Shown: piece by piece, positions 37,048 to 44,833 of the stretch | How positions within the stretch are numbered: position 1 is the stretch's first letter | How the letters are laid out: the number at the start of each line of letters is the position of its first letter | NCBI RefSeq assembly: GCF_048270095.1 | Contig: NZ_JBLWTL010000017.1 | Location: forward strand, 1 to 64,000 | DNA from: Maricaulis sp048270095 | GTDB taxonomy: Bacteria; Pseudomonadota; Alphaproteobacteria; Caulobacterales; Maricaulaceae | DNA: 64,000 nt | Direction of reading: 5' to 3' | The notes under the pieces: generated by a model | What the model was told of the DNA's origin: nothing | The model's database searches: none | The model's input: only the letters and a program-made list of their open reading frames with translations | Made by a program: the position numbers and the translations under genes

Positions 37048-37424
37048 AACGCGAATACCTCGACGCCGCCGATGTGCTGGCCCTGCACGCCGCCCAGATC
37101 GAGCGCTTCGGCGGTGCCCACGGCCTGCGCGACCCCGGCCAGCTCGACTCGGCGCTCCATCGCCCGCAATCAGGCTACTACCGCGATGTGATCGAGGAAG
37201 CCGCGGCCCTGTGGGAAAGCCTGTCGCAGAACCACCCCTTCATCGACGGAAACAAGCGCACCGCCCTGGACGCGATGCACGTCTTCCTCCAGCTCAACGG
37301 GGTGGAGTTGACTGCCTCAGCGGACGCGCTGATGGCGTTCGTGCTGCCGCGTTATGATGAAGGGCGGTTTGATTTCGAGATGCTGGAGCCTTGGCTACGG
37401 GCCAATGCGAAGGTGCAGGGGTAA
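37044..37424 (+). CDS. Death-on-curing (Doc/Fic family) toxin
   Basis: The 126-aa protein carries the Doc-type Fic core HPFIDGNKRTA at residues 64-74: catalytic His, anion-hole residues and Lys-Arg in place of the Gly-x-x-Arg of AMPylating Fic proteins. Known Doc proteins phosphorylate EF-Tu and arrest translation, so a similar growth-inhibiting kinase activity is likely. Length and start (GTG) fit the family. It is translationally coupled to the antitoxin gene. Confidence 0.88.
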   Translation: MKREYLDAADVLALHAAQIERFGGAHGLRDPGQLDSALHRPQSGYYRDVIEEAAALWESLSQNHPFIDGNKRTALDAMHVFLQLNGVELTASADALMAFVLPRYDEGRFDFEMLEPWLRANAKVQG

Positions 37425-37428
37425 TCGC

Positions 37429-37860
37429 CTAGTCCAGACGGTCGCTCGGCGTGACGCGAGCCGTCCGGTTCAGGACAATCCGGTAGTTGAGAGGGAGAAA
37501 CAGGATCACCGTCGTCGTCCAACGCAAATATGCATGCCAAGCTTCTGCGTTGATTGGGACCTGCGTGATCCAAGCGTAGCCAATGAGCCCCACCACAAGA
37601 CTGACCACCAAGCCGAGCGGCAGAATTAGCAAGACAGCCCGCGACGTTACGCCGAGAGTCCGCAGAGTGAACTGGAGTGGAAGGTAGAGCGTCAGAACGC
37701 AAAAAATAACTGTCGCAACAAGCGCTTCACCAGCAAGGACAATGATCGAGATCGGATTGCCAAAAAGGACACCGAGCACAAGCGCCACAAGAAATGCGAG
37801 ACCATAGAACAAGGCGAGTGATCGTGCGGCTTCAACGATCAGATAGAATAACCGTTTCAT
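37429..37860 (-). CDS. Orphan membrane protein, lower-GC gene
   Basis: The 143-aa protein has about four hydrophobic helices (residues 15-35, 38-62, 72-98, 115-130). I recognise no family. The gene is visibly richer in A and T than its neighbours (for example 'aaaaaataactgtcgc'), suggesting recent acquisition. Its stop lies four bases from the toxin stop on the opposite strand. It belongs to the accessory stretch inserted between surE and serS. Confidence 0.65.
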   Translation of the reverse strand: MKRLFYLIVEAARSLALFYGLAFLVALVLGVLFGNPISIIVLAGEALVATVIFCVLTLYLPLQFTLRTLGVTSRAVLLILPLGLVVSLVVGLIGYAWITQVPINAEAWHAYLRWTTTVILFLPLNYRIVLNRTARVTPSDRLD

Positions 37861-37947
37861 ACCTGTCCCATCTCCCGCGTCTTATGAGGCCCAATCAGGG
37901 AAGCATCCCGCCTACACCACCCCATAGATCTCTTGCCTGCGAGTGGC

Positions 37948-38027
37948 CCACCGGGGCTCAACGCCGTCAAGGCCGCCTTCGGCGCCGCGAAGCGAGCAAG
38001 CGCCTTGACGGCGTTGAGCCCCGGTGG
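37948..38027. repeat. 26-bp perfect inverted repeat (long hairpin or cruciform)
   Basis: Arms at 37948-37973 and 38002-38027 are exact reverse complements; the outer end of each arm begins ccaccggggctc. The 28-base centre has its own small stem (cttcg / cgaag). There is no U-run, so this is not an ordinary terminator. It may be a mobile repeat, a small-element remnant or a protein-binding cruciform. Confidence 0.8.
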
Positions 38028-38085
38028 CGAAGTGCTGGCATGAGGTTTAAGGCGGGAGCCGTGCGATGCGCCCGCCCCCGCTTAT

Positions 38086-38142
38086 CCGCCTGCCGCGCAG
38101 CGCCCCTATACTGACCGGGACGAAACGTGGCGCGGCAGGCGG
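38086..38142. repeat. 13-bp inverted repeat
   Basis: Arms ccgcctgccgcgc (38086-38098) and gcgcggcaggcgg (38130-38142) are perfect reverse complements separated by 31 bases. It follows the longer inverted repeat within the same gene-free stretch and would fold as a second large hairpin in RNA. Confidence 0.7.
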
Positions 38143-38305
38143 GAAATCGGGGGAATGAGCCCGAAACCGGCGCAACAATAAGACATATATCTGTTTTTAT
38201 TGCACTTATCAGCAAAGCCGGGCAAAACCAACGGCTCACGAACGGATACCCCACCCACAGCCAGTGGCAGACCAGCCGATGATCAGCGGCAGACGAACGG
38301 CAAGC

Positions 38306-39583
38306 TTACGCCACCAACCGCTCCAGCCCGCCCATATAGGGGCGCAGCACGGCCGGGATGGTGATGGAACCATCCTCATTCTGGTGGTTTTCCATCACGG
38401 CGAGCATGGCCCGTCCGACCGCGACGCCCGAACCGTTGAGCGTGTGCAGGAAGGCCGGTTTCTTCTCGCCCTCCTTGCGGAAACGCGCATTCATCCGGCG
38501 GGCCTGGAACTCACCGCAATTCGAGCAGGAAGAAATCTCGCGATAATTGTCCTGGCTCGGCAGCCAGACTTCGAGGTCGTAAGTACGCTTGGCGGAGAAG
38601 CCCATATCGCCATTGCAGAGCAGCATGACCCGATAGGGAAGCTCCAGCAATTGCAGGACTTTTTCGGCACATCCGGTCATGCGGTCGAGCTCGGCGGCGC
38701 TGTCTTCGGGCTTTACCAGCGAGACCATCTCCACTTTCTGGAACTGGTGCATGCGGATCATGCCGCGCGTATCGCGCCCGGCCGACCCGGCCTCGGCCCG
38801 GAAACAGGGCGTATACGCCGTCATCCGCATCGGCAGCGCGTCTTCGCCATGGATGGCATCGCGGGCGAGATTGGTCAGCGGCACTTCCGCTGTCGGGATC
38901 AGCCAGCGGCCATCGGTCGTGCGGAAGAGATCATCAGCGAATTTGGGCAATTGGCCGGTGCCGAACATGGCCTCATCGCGCACCAGATAAGGCGGGCTGA
39001 CTTCGGTATAGCCATGCTCGCCGGTGTGCAGATCGAGCATGAATTGCGCCAGGGCGCGCTCCAGCCGCGCCAGACCGCCCTTGAGCGCCACAAAGCGCGC
39101 GCCGGACAGGGCGGCAGCCGCCTCGAAATCCATCTGGCCGAGGCCCTCGCCGAGATCGACATGGTCTTTCGCCTTGAAACCCAGCGGCTTGGGCTCACCC
39201 CAGCGGCGGATTTCCTGGTTGTCGCTCTCATCCTTGCCCATCGGCACATCGGCTTCGGGCAGATTGGGCAGAGCTGCGAGATGCTGGTTCAGCGCTTCGT
39301 CAAAGTGCTTCGCCTGCTCGCTGCTTTCCTCGAGCACGGTCTTGAGCCGGTCGACTTCGCCGCGCAGACGATTGAACTCGGCCTCATCGCCGCTCGCCTT
39401 GGCGCGCCCGACCAGTTTGGACAGGGCATTGCGCTCGGTTTCGGCCTCTTGCTGACGGCCGAGCGCTTCGCGGCGCTGGGTGTCGAGCTTGAGCAGGGCT
39501 GGCGATTGCGGCTCCAGGCCACGCCGTGCGAGGCCGGCGTCGAAAGCGGCGGCATCGTCGCGAATGAGCTTGATATCGTGCAT
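38306..39583 (-). CDS. serS: Seryl-tRNA synthetase
   Basis: The 425-aa protein has the SerRS N-terminal coiled-coil arm (about residues 30-110, 'VDRLKTVLEESSEQAKHFDE' and flanks) that grips tRNA-Ser. The class II catalytic core carries motif 2 'TPCFRAEAGSAGRDTRGMIR' region and motif 3 near the C-terminus ('NGSGVAVGRAMLAVMENHQ'). It charges serine onto tRNA-Ser. It is downstream of tatC on the same strand, a conserved order in alphaproteobacteria. Confidence 0.97.
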   Translation of the reverse strand: MHDIKLIRDDAAAFDAGLARRGLEPQSPALLKLDTQRREALGRQQEAETERNALSKLVGRAKASGDEAEFNRLRGEVDRLKTVLEESSEQAKHFDEALNQHLAALPNLPEADVPMGKDESDNQEIRRWGEPKPLGFKAKDHVDLGEGLGQMDFEAAAALSGARFVALKGGLARLERALAQFMLDLHTGEHGYTEVSPPYLVRDEAMFGTGQLPKFADDLFRTTDGRWLIPTAEVPLTNLARDAIHGEDALPMRMTAYTPCFRAEAGSAGRDTRGMIRMHQFQKVEMVSLVKPEDSAAELDRMTGCAEKVLQLLELPYRVMLLCNGDMGFSAKRTYDLEVWLPSQDNYREISSCSNCGEFQARRMNARFRKEGEKKPAFLHTLNGSGVAVGRAMLAVMENHQNEDGSITIPAVLRPYMGGLERLVA

Positions 39584-39664
39584 GGCGGTGATCCCGGTTC
39601 AACAATCTGTCAGCGGGCTATAGCCCCAGCCGCCGTTTGCGTAAACAGGGCCGGCGCAAGCCGA

Positions 39665-40471
39665 TCAGGCCTCGTCGACCTCGGTCGTCTTCGGCTCCAT
39701 CCAGCGCATCAGGACGATGGAGATGAAATACAGAAGGAGAAGGGCCGAGCCCAGCATCAGCTGACTGATCGGGTCGGGCGGCGTCACGAAGGCGGCGAAT
39801 AGCGCAATCCCGACCACGGCGAAGCGCCAGCTGCCCAGCATCTGCTTCGAATTGATGATGCCGGCCTTGGCCAACAGCATCATCAGGATCGGCATCTGGA
39901 AGGATATCCCGAACACCAGCATCAGCGTCGTGATCAAATTCATGTAATCGGAGACATTGAGCAGAAGCTCGATCGAGATCCCCGGCCCCGCGCTGGCCTG
40001 TTCCTGGCCGAGCGAGAAGCGCATCACCATTGGCAAGACGAGGAAATAAACAAAGCTCACCCCGGCCGCGAACAGGACGGGCGACAGTGCCAGGAAGGGC
40101 GCAAAAGCCCCGCGCTCATTCTTGTACAGGCCCGGCTGGACGAAGCCGTAAACCTGCCAGGCGATAACCGGGAAGACGACCATGATGGCGCCGACCAGGG
40201 CCAGTTTGAGTTTCACGAAGAAGAATTCGAGCGGCGCAAAGAAATTCGCCGTCAGGTCGAGTTCCTCGACCGGCACACCGCGAACCAGCGAGGCAGCATC
40301 GCTATAAGGCGCCAGCAGCCATTCATACAGAAGGCCCGAAATCAGGAAACAGCCGATAAAACCAACCGTCAGAAATCCGATCACCACAAGCAGGCGCTGA
40401 CGCAGCTCGATCAGATGATCCATCAGCGGCGCGCGGCTCGACTCGACCTCGTCATGTTCGATTTCGGCCAT
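39665..40471 (-). CDS. tatC: Sec-independent protein translocase subunit TatC
   Basis: The 268-aa protein has six transmembrane helices with the conserved N-terminal 'PLMDHLIELRQRLL' and 'FVQPGLYKNERGAFAPF' loops, in which the Glu recognises twin-arginine signals. It is the substrate receptor of the Tat complex that exports folded proteins. It follows tatB by four bases and completes tatA-tatB-tatC. Confidence 0.97.
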   Translation of the reverse strand: MAEIEHDEVESSRAPLMDHLIELRQRLLVVIGFLTVGFIGCFLISGLLYEWLLAPYSDAASLVRGVPVEELDLTANFFAPLEFFFVKLKLALVGAIMVVFPVIAWQVYGFVQPGLYKNERGAFAPFLALSPVLFAAGVSFVYFLVLPMVMRFSLGQEQASAGPGISIELLLNVSDYMNLITTLMLVFGISFQMPILMMLLAKAGIINSKQMLGSWRFAVVGIALFAAFVTPPDPISQLMLGSALLLLYFISIVLMRWMEPKTTEVDEA

Positions 40472-40475
40472 GGGG

Positions 40476-40931
40476 CTATTCAGTGTCCCTGGACGCGTCT
40501 GGCCGTGACGGCTCAGGACTGGAAGACTCGGGTTTTTCAGGCACAGATTTCGACGGCGCAGGCTTTTCGGCTACCGGCCGAGGCGGTTGCGGCGCGCCGA
40601 ACCCGCTATCGCCGATACGGTTGGCGCTCGCCATTTTCAATTGCCGGATTTTGTCATTCTGGGCTTCAAGCGCTGCCTTGTCGAGCTCACCGGAGATTTC
40701 CTCGATCGGGTTGCCGCGCTTCAAGGCTTCGATTTCCTTGCGCAAATCGGATAGTTCCGATTCGCGGCCGAGCTCATCGAAACTGGCCTGAAATTCCCGC
40801 GCCATGCCACGCGCCTGGGCCAGCATGCGACCGATACGGCGCATCAGCACCGGCAATTGCTGCGGCCCGACCACCACCAGCGCCAGCACCAGCACCACCA
40901 GCATTTCCGGCATTCCGATGCCGGGCGCCAT
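40476..40931 (-). CDS. tatB: Sec-independent protein translocase subunit TatB
   Basis: The 151-aa protein has one N-terminal membrane helix ('GMPEMLVVLVLALVVVGPQQ' with the helix-ending Gly-Pro), an amphipathic helix and a long charged cytoplasmic tail rich in Pro, Glu and Lys. The length and tail distinguish it from TatA. TatB docks signal peptides next to TatC. It lies five bases after tatA. Confidence 0.95.
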   Translation of the reverse strand: MAPGIGMPEMLVVLVLALVVVGPQQLPVLMRRIGRMLAQARGMAREFQASFDELGRESELSDLRKEIEALKRGNPIEEISGELDKAALEAQNDKIRQLKMASANRIGDSGFGAPQPPRPVAEKPAPSKSVPEKPESSSPEPSRPDASRDTE

Positions 40932-40936
40932 AGCGG

Positions 40937-41161
40937 CTAAACTCCGGTTTTTTCGTCTTCGCGCGCCGCGGCATCGAGGCCGGGAGCAGGCGCGGCGGCA
41001 TCATCGCCTTCGCCATCCTCTTCCTCATCCTTCAGCCCCTTGCGGAAGCTGGTGATGCCCTTGGCGAAATCGCCCATCACGGCTGCAATCTTGCCGCGGC
41101 CGCCAAACAGCAGCACCGCGAGCAATACGACGAGAAGGATTTGCCACATTCCGGGAGCCAT
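40937..41161 (-). CDS. tatA: Sec-independent protein translocase subunit TatA
   Basis: The 74-aa protein has the short TatA layout: membrane helix ('WQILLVVLLAVLLFGGRGKI'), conserved FGGRGK hinge, amphipathic helix ('FAKGITSFRKGLKDEEED') and an acidic tail. Multiple copies form the transient export pore. It starts the tatABC operon, 67 bases downstream of scpB. Confidence 0.95.
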   Translation of the reverse strand: MAPGMWQILLVVLLAVLLFGGRGKIAAVMGDFAKGITSFRKGLKDEEEDGEGDDAAAPAPGLDAAAREDEKTGV

Positions 41162-41228
41162 TTGCCCCTCCGTCTAACCAATTATCACAAGGTCTAATCC
41201 AGTTACCCGGCCCCGTCCAATGCGGGGT

Positions 41229-42032
41229 TCAGATATCATCGCCGCCAGCATCGCCGTCATCATCCATGAAGTCGATGTGGAATGTGCGCTGATCCTCTTC
41301 ATCGAGCGGATCCTCACCATCGACATCGCCCTCGGTGCGGCCTGGATCGGGCATGAAGAAATCAGCCGGGATGCGCGCGTCGAGCAGGCCGGCCGCCTTG
41401 AGGTCAGCCTGACCGGGCAGATCGCCGATCGAAGCCAGACCGAAATACTCCAGGAAGCGCGGCGTGGTGCCATAGGTCAAAGGCCGGCCCGGCGTGCGGC
41501 GACGGCCACGCGGACGGATCCAGCGCAGCTCGAACAGAAGGTCCAGCGTGCCCTTGGACACCGCGACGCCGCGAATTTCCTCAATCTCGGCCCGCGTCAC
41601 CGGCTGGTGATAGCCGATGATCGACAGGGTTTCGAGCGCCGCCTGGGAGAGCTTGCGCGGCTCCTGGCGCACTTCATTGAGGGCCTCGGCCAGATCCGGC
41701 GCGGTCTCGAAACGCCAGCGCCCACCCACTTCCACCAGGCGCACACCGCGCGAGGCATATTCCCCGGCCAGGGTGGCGAGCAGGGCCTGGATATTGGCTT
41801 CCAGCGGCAGGCGACCAATCAGGGTTTCCTCGTCCAGCGGTTCGGCAGCGGCGAAGAGCAGGGCTTCAAGCAGACGAAGATTTTCCCGCTCGGTATCCAC
41901 CGCCAGCCTCAGGCCGAGCGCCTCGGAAGCCTCGCGGTCACCGCTCGGCCCCTGATGCTCGGCGCGCGCGCGCAGGCTCGCAATCGCGTCGCTGATCGGG
42001 TCGGCAATCCGGGTTTCCTCATCATCACTCAT
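41229..42032 (-). CDS. scpB: Segregation and condensation protein B
   Basis: The 267-aa protein has the tandem winged-helix ScpB domain ('LLEALLFAAAEPLDEETL', 'LSQAALETLSIIGYHQPVTR', 'IRGVAVSKGTLDLLFEL' regions) and an acidic C-terminal extension. It binds ScpA and SMC to organise the chromosome. I use ATG 42032, which overlaps the scpA stop by eight bases; upstream in-frame sequence is antisense-like and not conserved. Confidence 0.95.
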   Translation of the reverse strand: MSDDEETRIADPISDAIASLRARAEHQGPSGDREASEALGLRLAVDTERENLRLLEALLFAAAEPLDEETLIGRLPLEANIQALLATLAGEYASRGVRLVEVGGRWRFETAPDLAEALNEVRQEPRKLSQAALETLSIIGYHQPVTRAEIEEIRGVAVSKGTLDLLFELRWIRPRGRRRTPGRPLTYGTTPRFLEYFGLASIGDLPGQADLKAAGLLDARIPADFFMPDPGRTEGDVDGEDPLDEEDQRTFHIDFMDDDGDAGGDDI

Positions 42033-42834
42033 TGACCGTCTCATCCCTGTCGCAGGTGCGCACATAAAGCGGAGCATAGGGCTCGCGCTGCCGCAGCTGC
42101 GCATGCCCGTCCCGGGTGATTTCCAGCGCCGCCAGTACCGAGCTTGCCCGCACAGAGATGCGCGGCGGCGGATTCGCGCCCAGCTCCGCTTCGCCCGGCA
42201 GCAAGCTATCAAACTCGCGCCAGTCTTTCACCTGTGGCAACACGGCTTCCAACCGCTCACGCGCAGTTTCCAGACCGTAAACGCGCGGCGTCTGTGGCCG
42301 GTAGACCGAGCGGATCCGGGCCGAACGGCGCGTGCCATAGGCCGAGAGGAGATCATGCAGATCAGCTTCATAAATCACCGAACGGGTCGAGCGCACACCC
42401 TCGGGTGCGCCGCGCGTGAAGACATCGCGGTTCTCCAGCGGCCGGGCATGCAGGGCTTCACCGGCAGCGCGCATCGCATCGAGCCGGCGCAGCCGGAAAG
42501 CCAGCGCCTGGGCCAGCACCTCGACCGGTTCATCATCATCCTTGGGCGGTTTGGGCAGGAGAAGCTTGGATTTGAGGAAGGCCAGCCAGGCCGCCATCAC
42601 CAGATAATCGGCCGCCAGATCAAGCCGCTTACGGCTGGCGGCGGCCATGAAGCCCAGATATTGCTCGGCCAGTTCCAGAATGGAGATACGGGCGAGATCA
42701 ATTTTTTTCTTGCGCGCCAGGGCGAGCAGGAGGTGAAGCGGGCCTTCAAAACCATCCAGATCGACGACGAGCGCATCCGTCTCGGCCTCCTCGGCCGCCT
42801 CGAATTTCAGCTCTTCTTCGAACTCAGTGTTCAC
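42025..42834 (-). CDS. scpA: Segregation and condensation protein A (kleisin)
   Basis: The 269-aa protein matches ScpA: 'LDGFEGPLHLLLALARKKKID' at the N-terminus contacts SMC, and 'LVMAAWLAFLKSKLLLPK' is the central helix; the C-terminus is a winged helix. It is the kleisin subunit of SMC-ScpAB. The start is GTG 42834, with GAGG five bases upstream and seven bases after the nagZ stop; the longer frame to 43056 lies inside nagZ. Confidence 0.95.
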   Translation of the reverse strand: MNTEFEEELKFEAAEEAETDALVVDLDGFEGPLHLLLALARKKKIDLARISILELAEQYLGFMAAASRKRLDLAADYLVMAAWLAFLKSKLLLPKPPKDDDEPVEVLAQALAFRLRRLDAMRAAGEALHARPLENRDVFTRGAPEGVRSTRSVIYEADLHDLLSAYGTRRSARIRSVYRPQTPRVYGLETARERLEAVLPQVKDWREFDSLLPGEAELGANPPPRISVRASSVLAALEITRDGHAQLRQREPYAPLYVRTCDRDETVNE

Positions 42835-42841
42835 GCCGCCC

Positions 42842-43858
42842 TCACCGTCTGGCCAACTCCAGCAGCTCATTGAGCTCTGATTCGCCGGTTTCCGGGTCGA
42901 AATCCTCGATTCCCTCGCGCGACTGTTCGGCCAGATGCGCCCGTTCGAGCGCCTTGCCGTCCAACCTTGGCGCGGCCTCGGCGACCTGGCGCATTTCCTC
43001 GCGATCACCATTGCAGTGCAGGAGAATATCGCAGCCCGCGCGGATCGAGGCCTCACCGCGCTGGCGGAATGTGCCCGACAACGCCTTCATGGAAAGGTCG
43101 TCGGTCATCAGGAAACCGTCAAAACCAATTTCGCCGCGGATCACATTACCGACAACATCCGGCGACGTGGTTGCCGGGTTTTCCGGATCGATATCGGCAT
43201 AGACAATATGCGCCGTCATCGCCATCACGGCGGTGTTGAGCTTGCGGAAAGCGGCAAAATCCGTTTCCGAGAGCAGGCCGTGCTCCTCGGTGACGCGCGG
43301 CAGCGCCAGATGGCTGTCGGCATCGGCGCGGCCATGGCCGGGAATATGCTTGATCACGGGGGCCACGCCGCCCGCCATCAACCCGTCCATCGCCGCCTGG
43401 CCCAGCAGGGCGACAATATCCGGCGTCTCGCCGAAGGAGCGATCACCGATAATGTCGTCAGCGCCGGGAATGCGCAGATCGAGCACGGGCGCGCAATCAA
43501 CATCGACGCCAACGCCGCGCAGTTCATGCGCGAGCAGACGATGATTGAGCCGGACCGCCGCGATCGCCGCTTCCGGCTCACGCTCGAACAGATCGCCAAA
43601 CACCTGCGCCGGCGGCGCCTTGCGCCAGGTCGGTGGCTTGAGGCGGGCGACGCGTCCGCCCTCCTGATCAATCAGGATCGGCACATCACGGCCGAGTGCA
43701 TCGCGCAGGCTACCCGTCAGACGGGAGAGCTGTTTGGGACCGTCAATATTGCGTGCGAACAGGATGAAACCCCAGGGATCGGCATCACGGAAAAACGCCG
43801 TCTCGACTGTCGTGAGCTTTGGCCCCGACAGTCCGTAGATCGCAGCACTGATGCTCAT
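42842..43858 (-). CDS. nagZ: Beta-N-acetylhexosaminidase (family GH3)
   Basis: The 338-aa protein shows NagZ features: 'ILIDQEGGRVARLKPP', the catalytic loop 'KHIPGHGRADADSHLALP' with the His/Asp acid-base pair, and the nucleophile Asp in 'FLMTDDLSMKAL'. It removes GlcNAc from recycled muropeptides in the cytoplasm. The ATG at 43858 overlaps the SPOR-gene stop (ATGA), so the genes are coupled. It links wall turnover to the neighbouring SPOR protein. Confidence 0.96.
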   Translation of the reverse strand: MSISAAIYGLSGPKLTTVETAFFRDADPWGFILFARNIDGPKQLSRLTGSLRDALGRDVPILIDQEGGRVARLKPPTWRKAPPAQVFGDLFEREPEAAIAAVRLNHRLLAHELRGVGVDVDCAPVLDLRIPGADDIIGDRSFGETPDIVALLGQAAMDGLMAGGVAPVIKHIPGHGRADADSHLALPRVTEEHGLLSETDFAAFRKLNTAVMAMTAHIVYADIDPENPATTSPDVVGNVIRGEIGFDGFLMTDDLSMKALSGTFRQRGEASIRAGCDILLHCNGDREEMRQVAEAAPRLDGKALERAHLAEQSREGIEDFDPETGESELNELLELARR

Positions 43859-44718
43859 CGACGCGCCACCAGGCAGTCCTGCCCACCCTGTTGCAGCCGC
43901 GCACAATAGGCGACGGCCGCATCGCGGCTGGTGAAAGCGGCGATGCGCAGACGGTGATAAACGCCGCGATTGGGAATATCGACTTCGACCACATCGGGAG
44001 CCACACCGGCAGCAATGCTTGAGAAACGGGTGCGGAAGGCGAGCCAGGCGGCCTCGGCATCAGCTTGAGAGCGGAAGGACGCGATCTGGACCACCCAGTC
44101 GCCGCTGGTATCGACAGCAATGCCGGATGGCGCAGGGGCTGGTTCAGGCTCACGCGCCGGCGGATTGGCCGCCGGTTCGGGCTCAACGCGCTGCGGCTGT
44201 GCAGGTTCCGGGCGCTCGGGCTCCTGGCGGGCCGGTTCGGGGCGGTCCGGAGCCTGACGCGGTGTCACATGGGTCGAGGTCGCGGCGTCAGGCTCTGGCT
44301 GAGCCCCCGTCTGATCGGCTGTCACAGTCTCGATCCGCAGGGCCGGGCGGCTCTCTTCGAGCGGCTCTTCCGGCCCGGGCCGCGTCGTGACGGCCGCATC
44401 AGTATGATCTTCCCCACTCAGCCGGTCATAGACTTCCATATCGGTATCGGGCGTCTGCACACCGCCGGGATCGAGCGGACGTTCGCGATAGGGTTCGGTA
44501 TTGGCGAGAAGCCGCGGCGCGCCATCGCGGCCGCTTTCGCGCAGTCCCTGATTATAGGCGCTCCAGACGACGGCGAGAAACAGCACGAAGACGGCAAAGG
44601 CGGCAGCCAGCAGAAGCGGGCCGCGCCGCGAATCTTCATCGCGCGCGTCAAATGTCGCGAACTCGTCAGTCGGTGGTGCATAAGCCCCGAGGCGAGCGTC
44701 GTCGTCGTGATCCGTCAT
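43855..44718 (-). CDS. SPOR-domain membrane protein
   Basis: The 287-aa protein has a short cytoplasmic N-terminus, one transmembrane helix (about residues 34-55), a long Pro/Glu/Thr-rich periplasmic linker and a C-terminal SPOR domain ('DWVVQIASFRSQADAEAAW' ... 'VYHRLRIAAFTSRDAAVAYC'). SPOR domains bind denuded septal peptidoglycan, so it should localise to the division site. GGGATAAG precedes the ATG at 44718. Confidence 0.9.
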   Translation of the reverse strand: MTDHDDDARLGAYAPPTDEFATFDARDEDSRRGPLLLAAAFAVFVLFLAVVWSAYNQGLRESGRDGAPRLLANTEPYRERPLDPGGVQTPDTDMEVYDRLSGEDHTDAAVTTRPGPEEPLEESRPALRIETVTADQTGAQPEPDAATSTHVTPRQAPDRPEPARQEPERPEPAQPQRVEPEPAANPPAREPEPAPAPSGIAVDTSGDWVVQIASFRSQADAEAAWLAFRTRFSSIAAGVAPDVVEVDIPNRGVYHRLRIAAFTSRDAAVAYCARLQQGGQDCLVARR

Positions 44719-44833
44719 CTTATCCCGGCGTCTGGCAATGATCCTGCGCCGCGCGAATCGCACGGCACCCCATCACAATAACATTGTCTGTACCATGCAC
44801 TTACCGGTCTGGCAGGCCGGGAGGCAAGGCGCA

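Larger units (their letters stand above)
37861..38305. other. Gene-free accessory intergenic region with two inverted repeats
   Basis: No convincing reading frame occupies these 445 bases. They hold the 26-bp inverted repeat at 37948-38027, a 13-bp inverted repeat at 38086-38142 and an A/T-rich segment at about 38178-38205. The region separates the orphan membrane protein gene from the 3' end of serS. Confidence 0.6.

Noticed and set aside
38264..39802. 512-codon open frame on the plus strand opposite serS
   Set aside because: serS is unmistakable on the minus strand; the antisense frame has shadow composition only.
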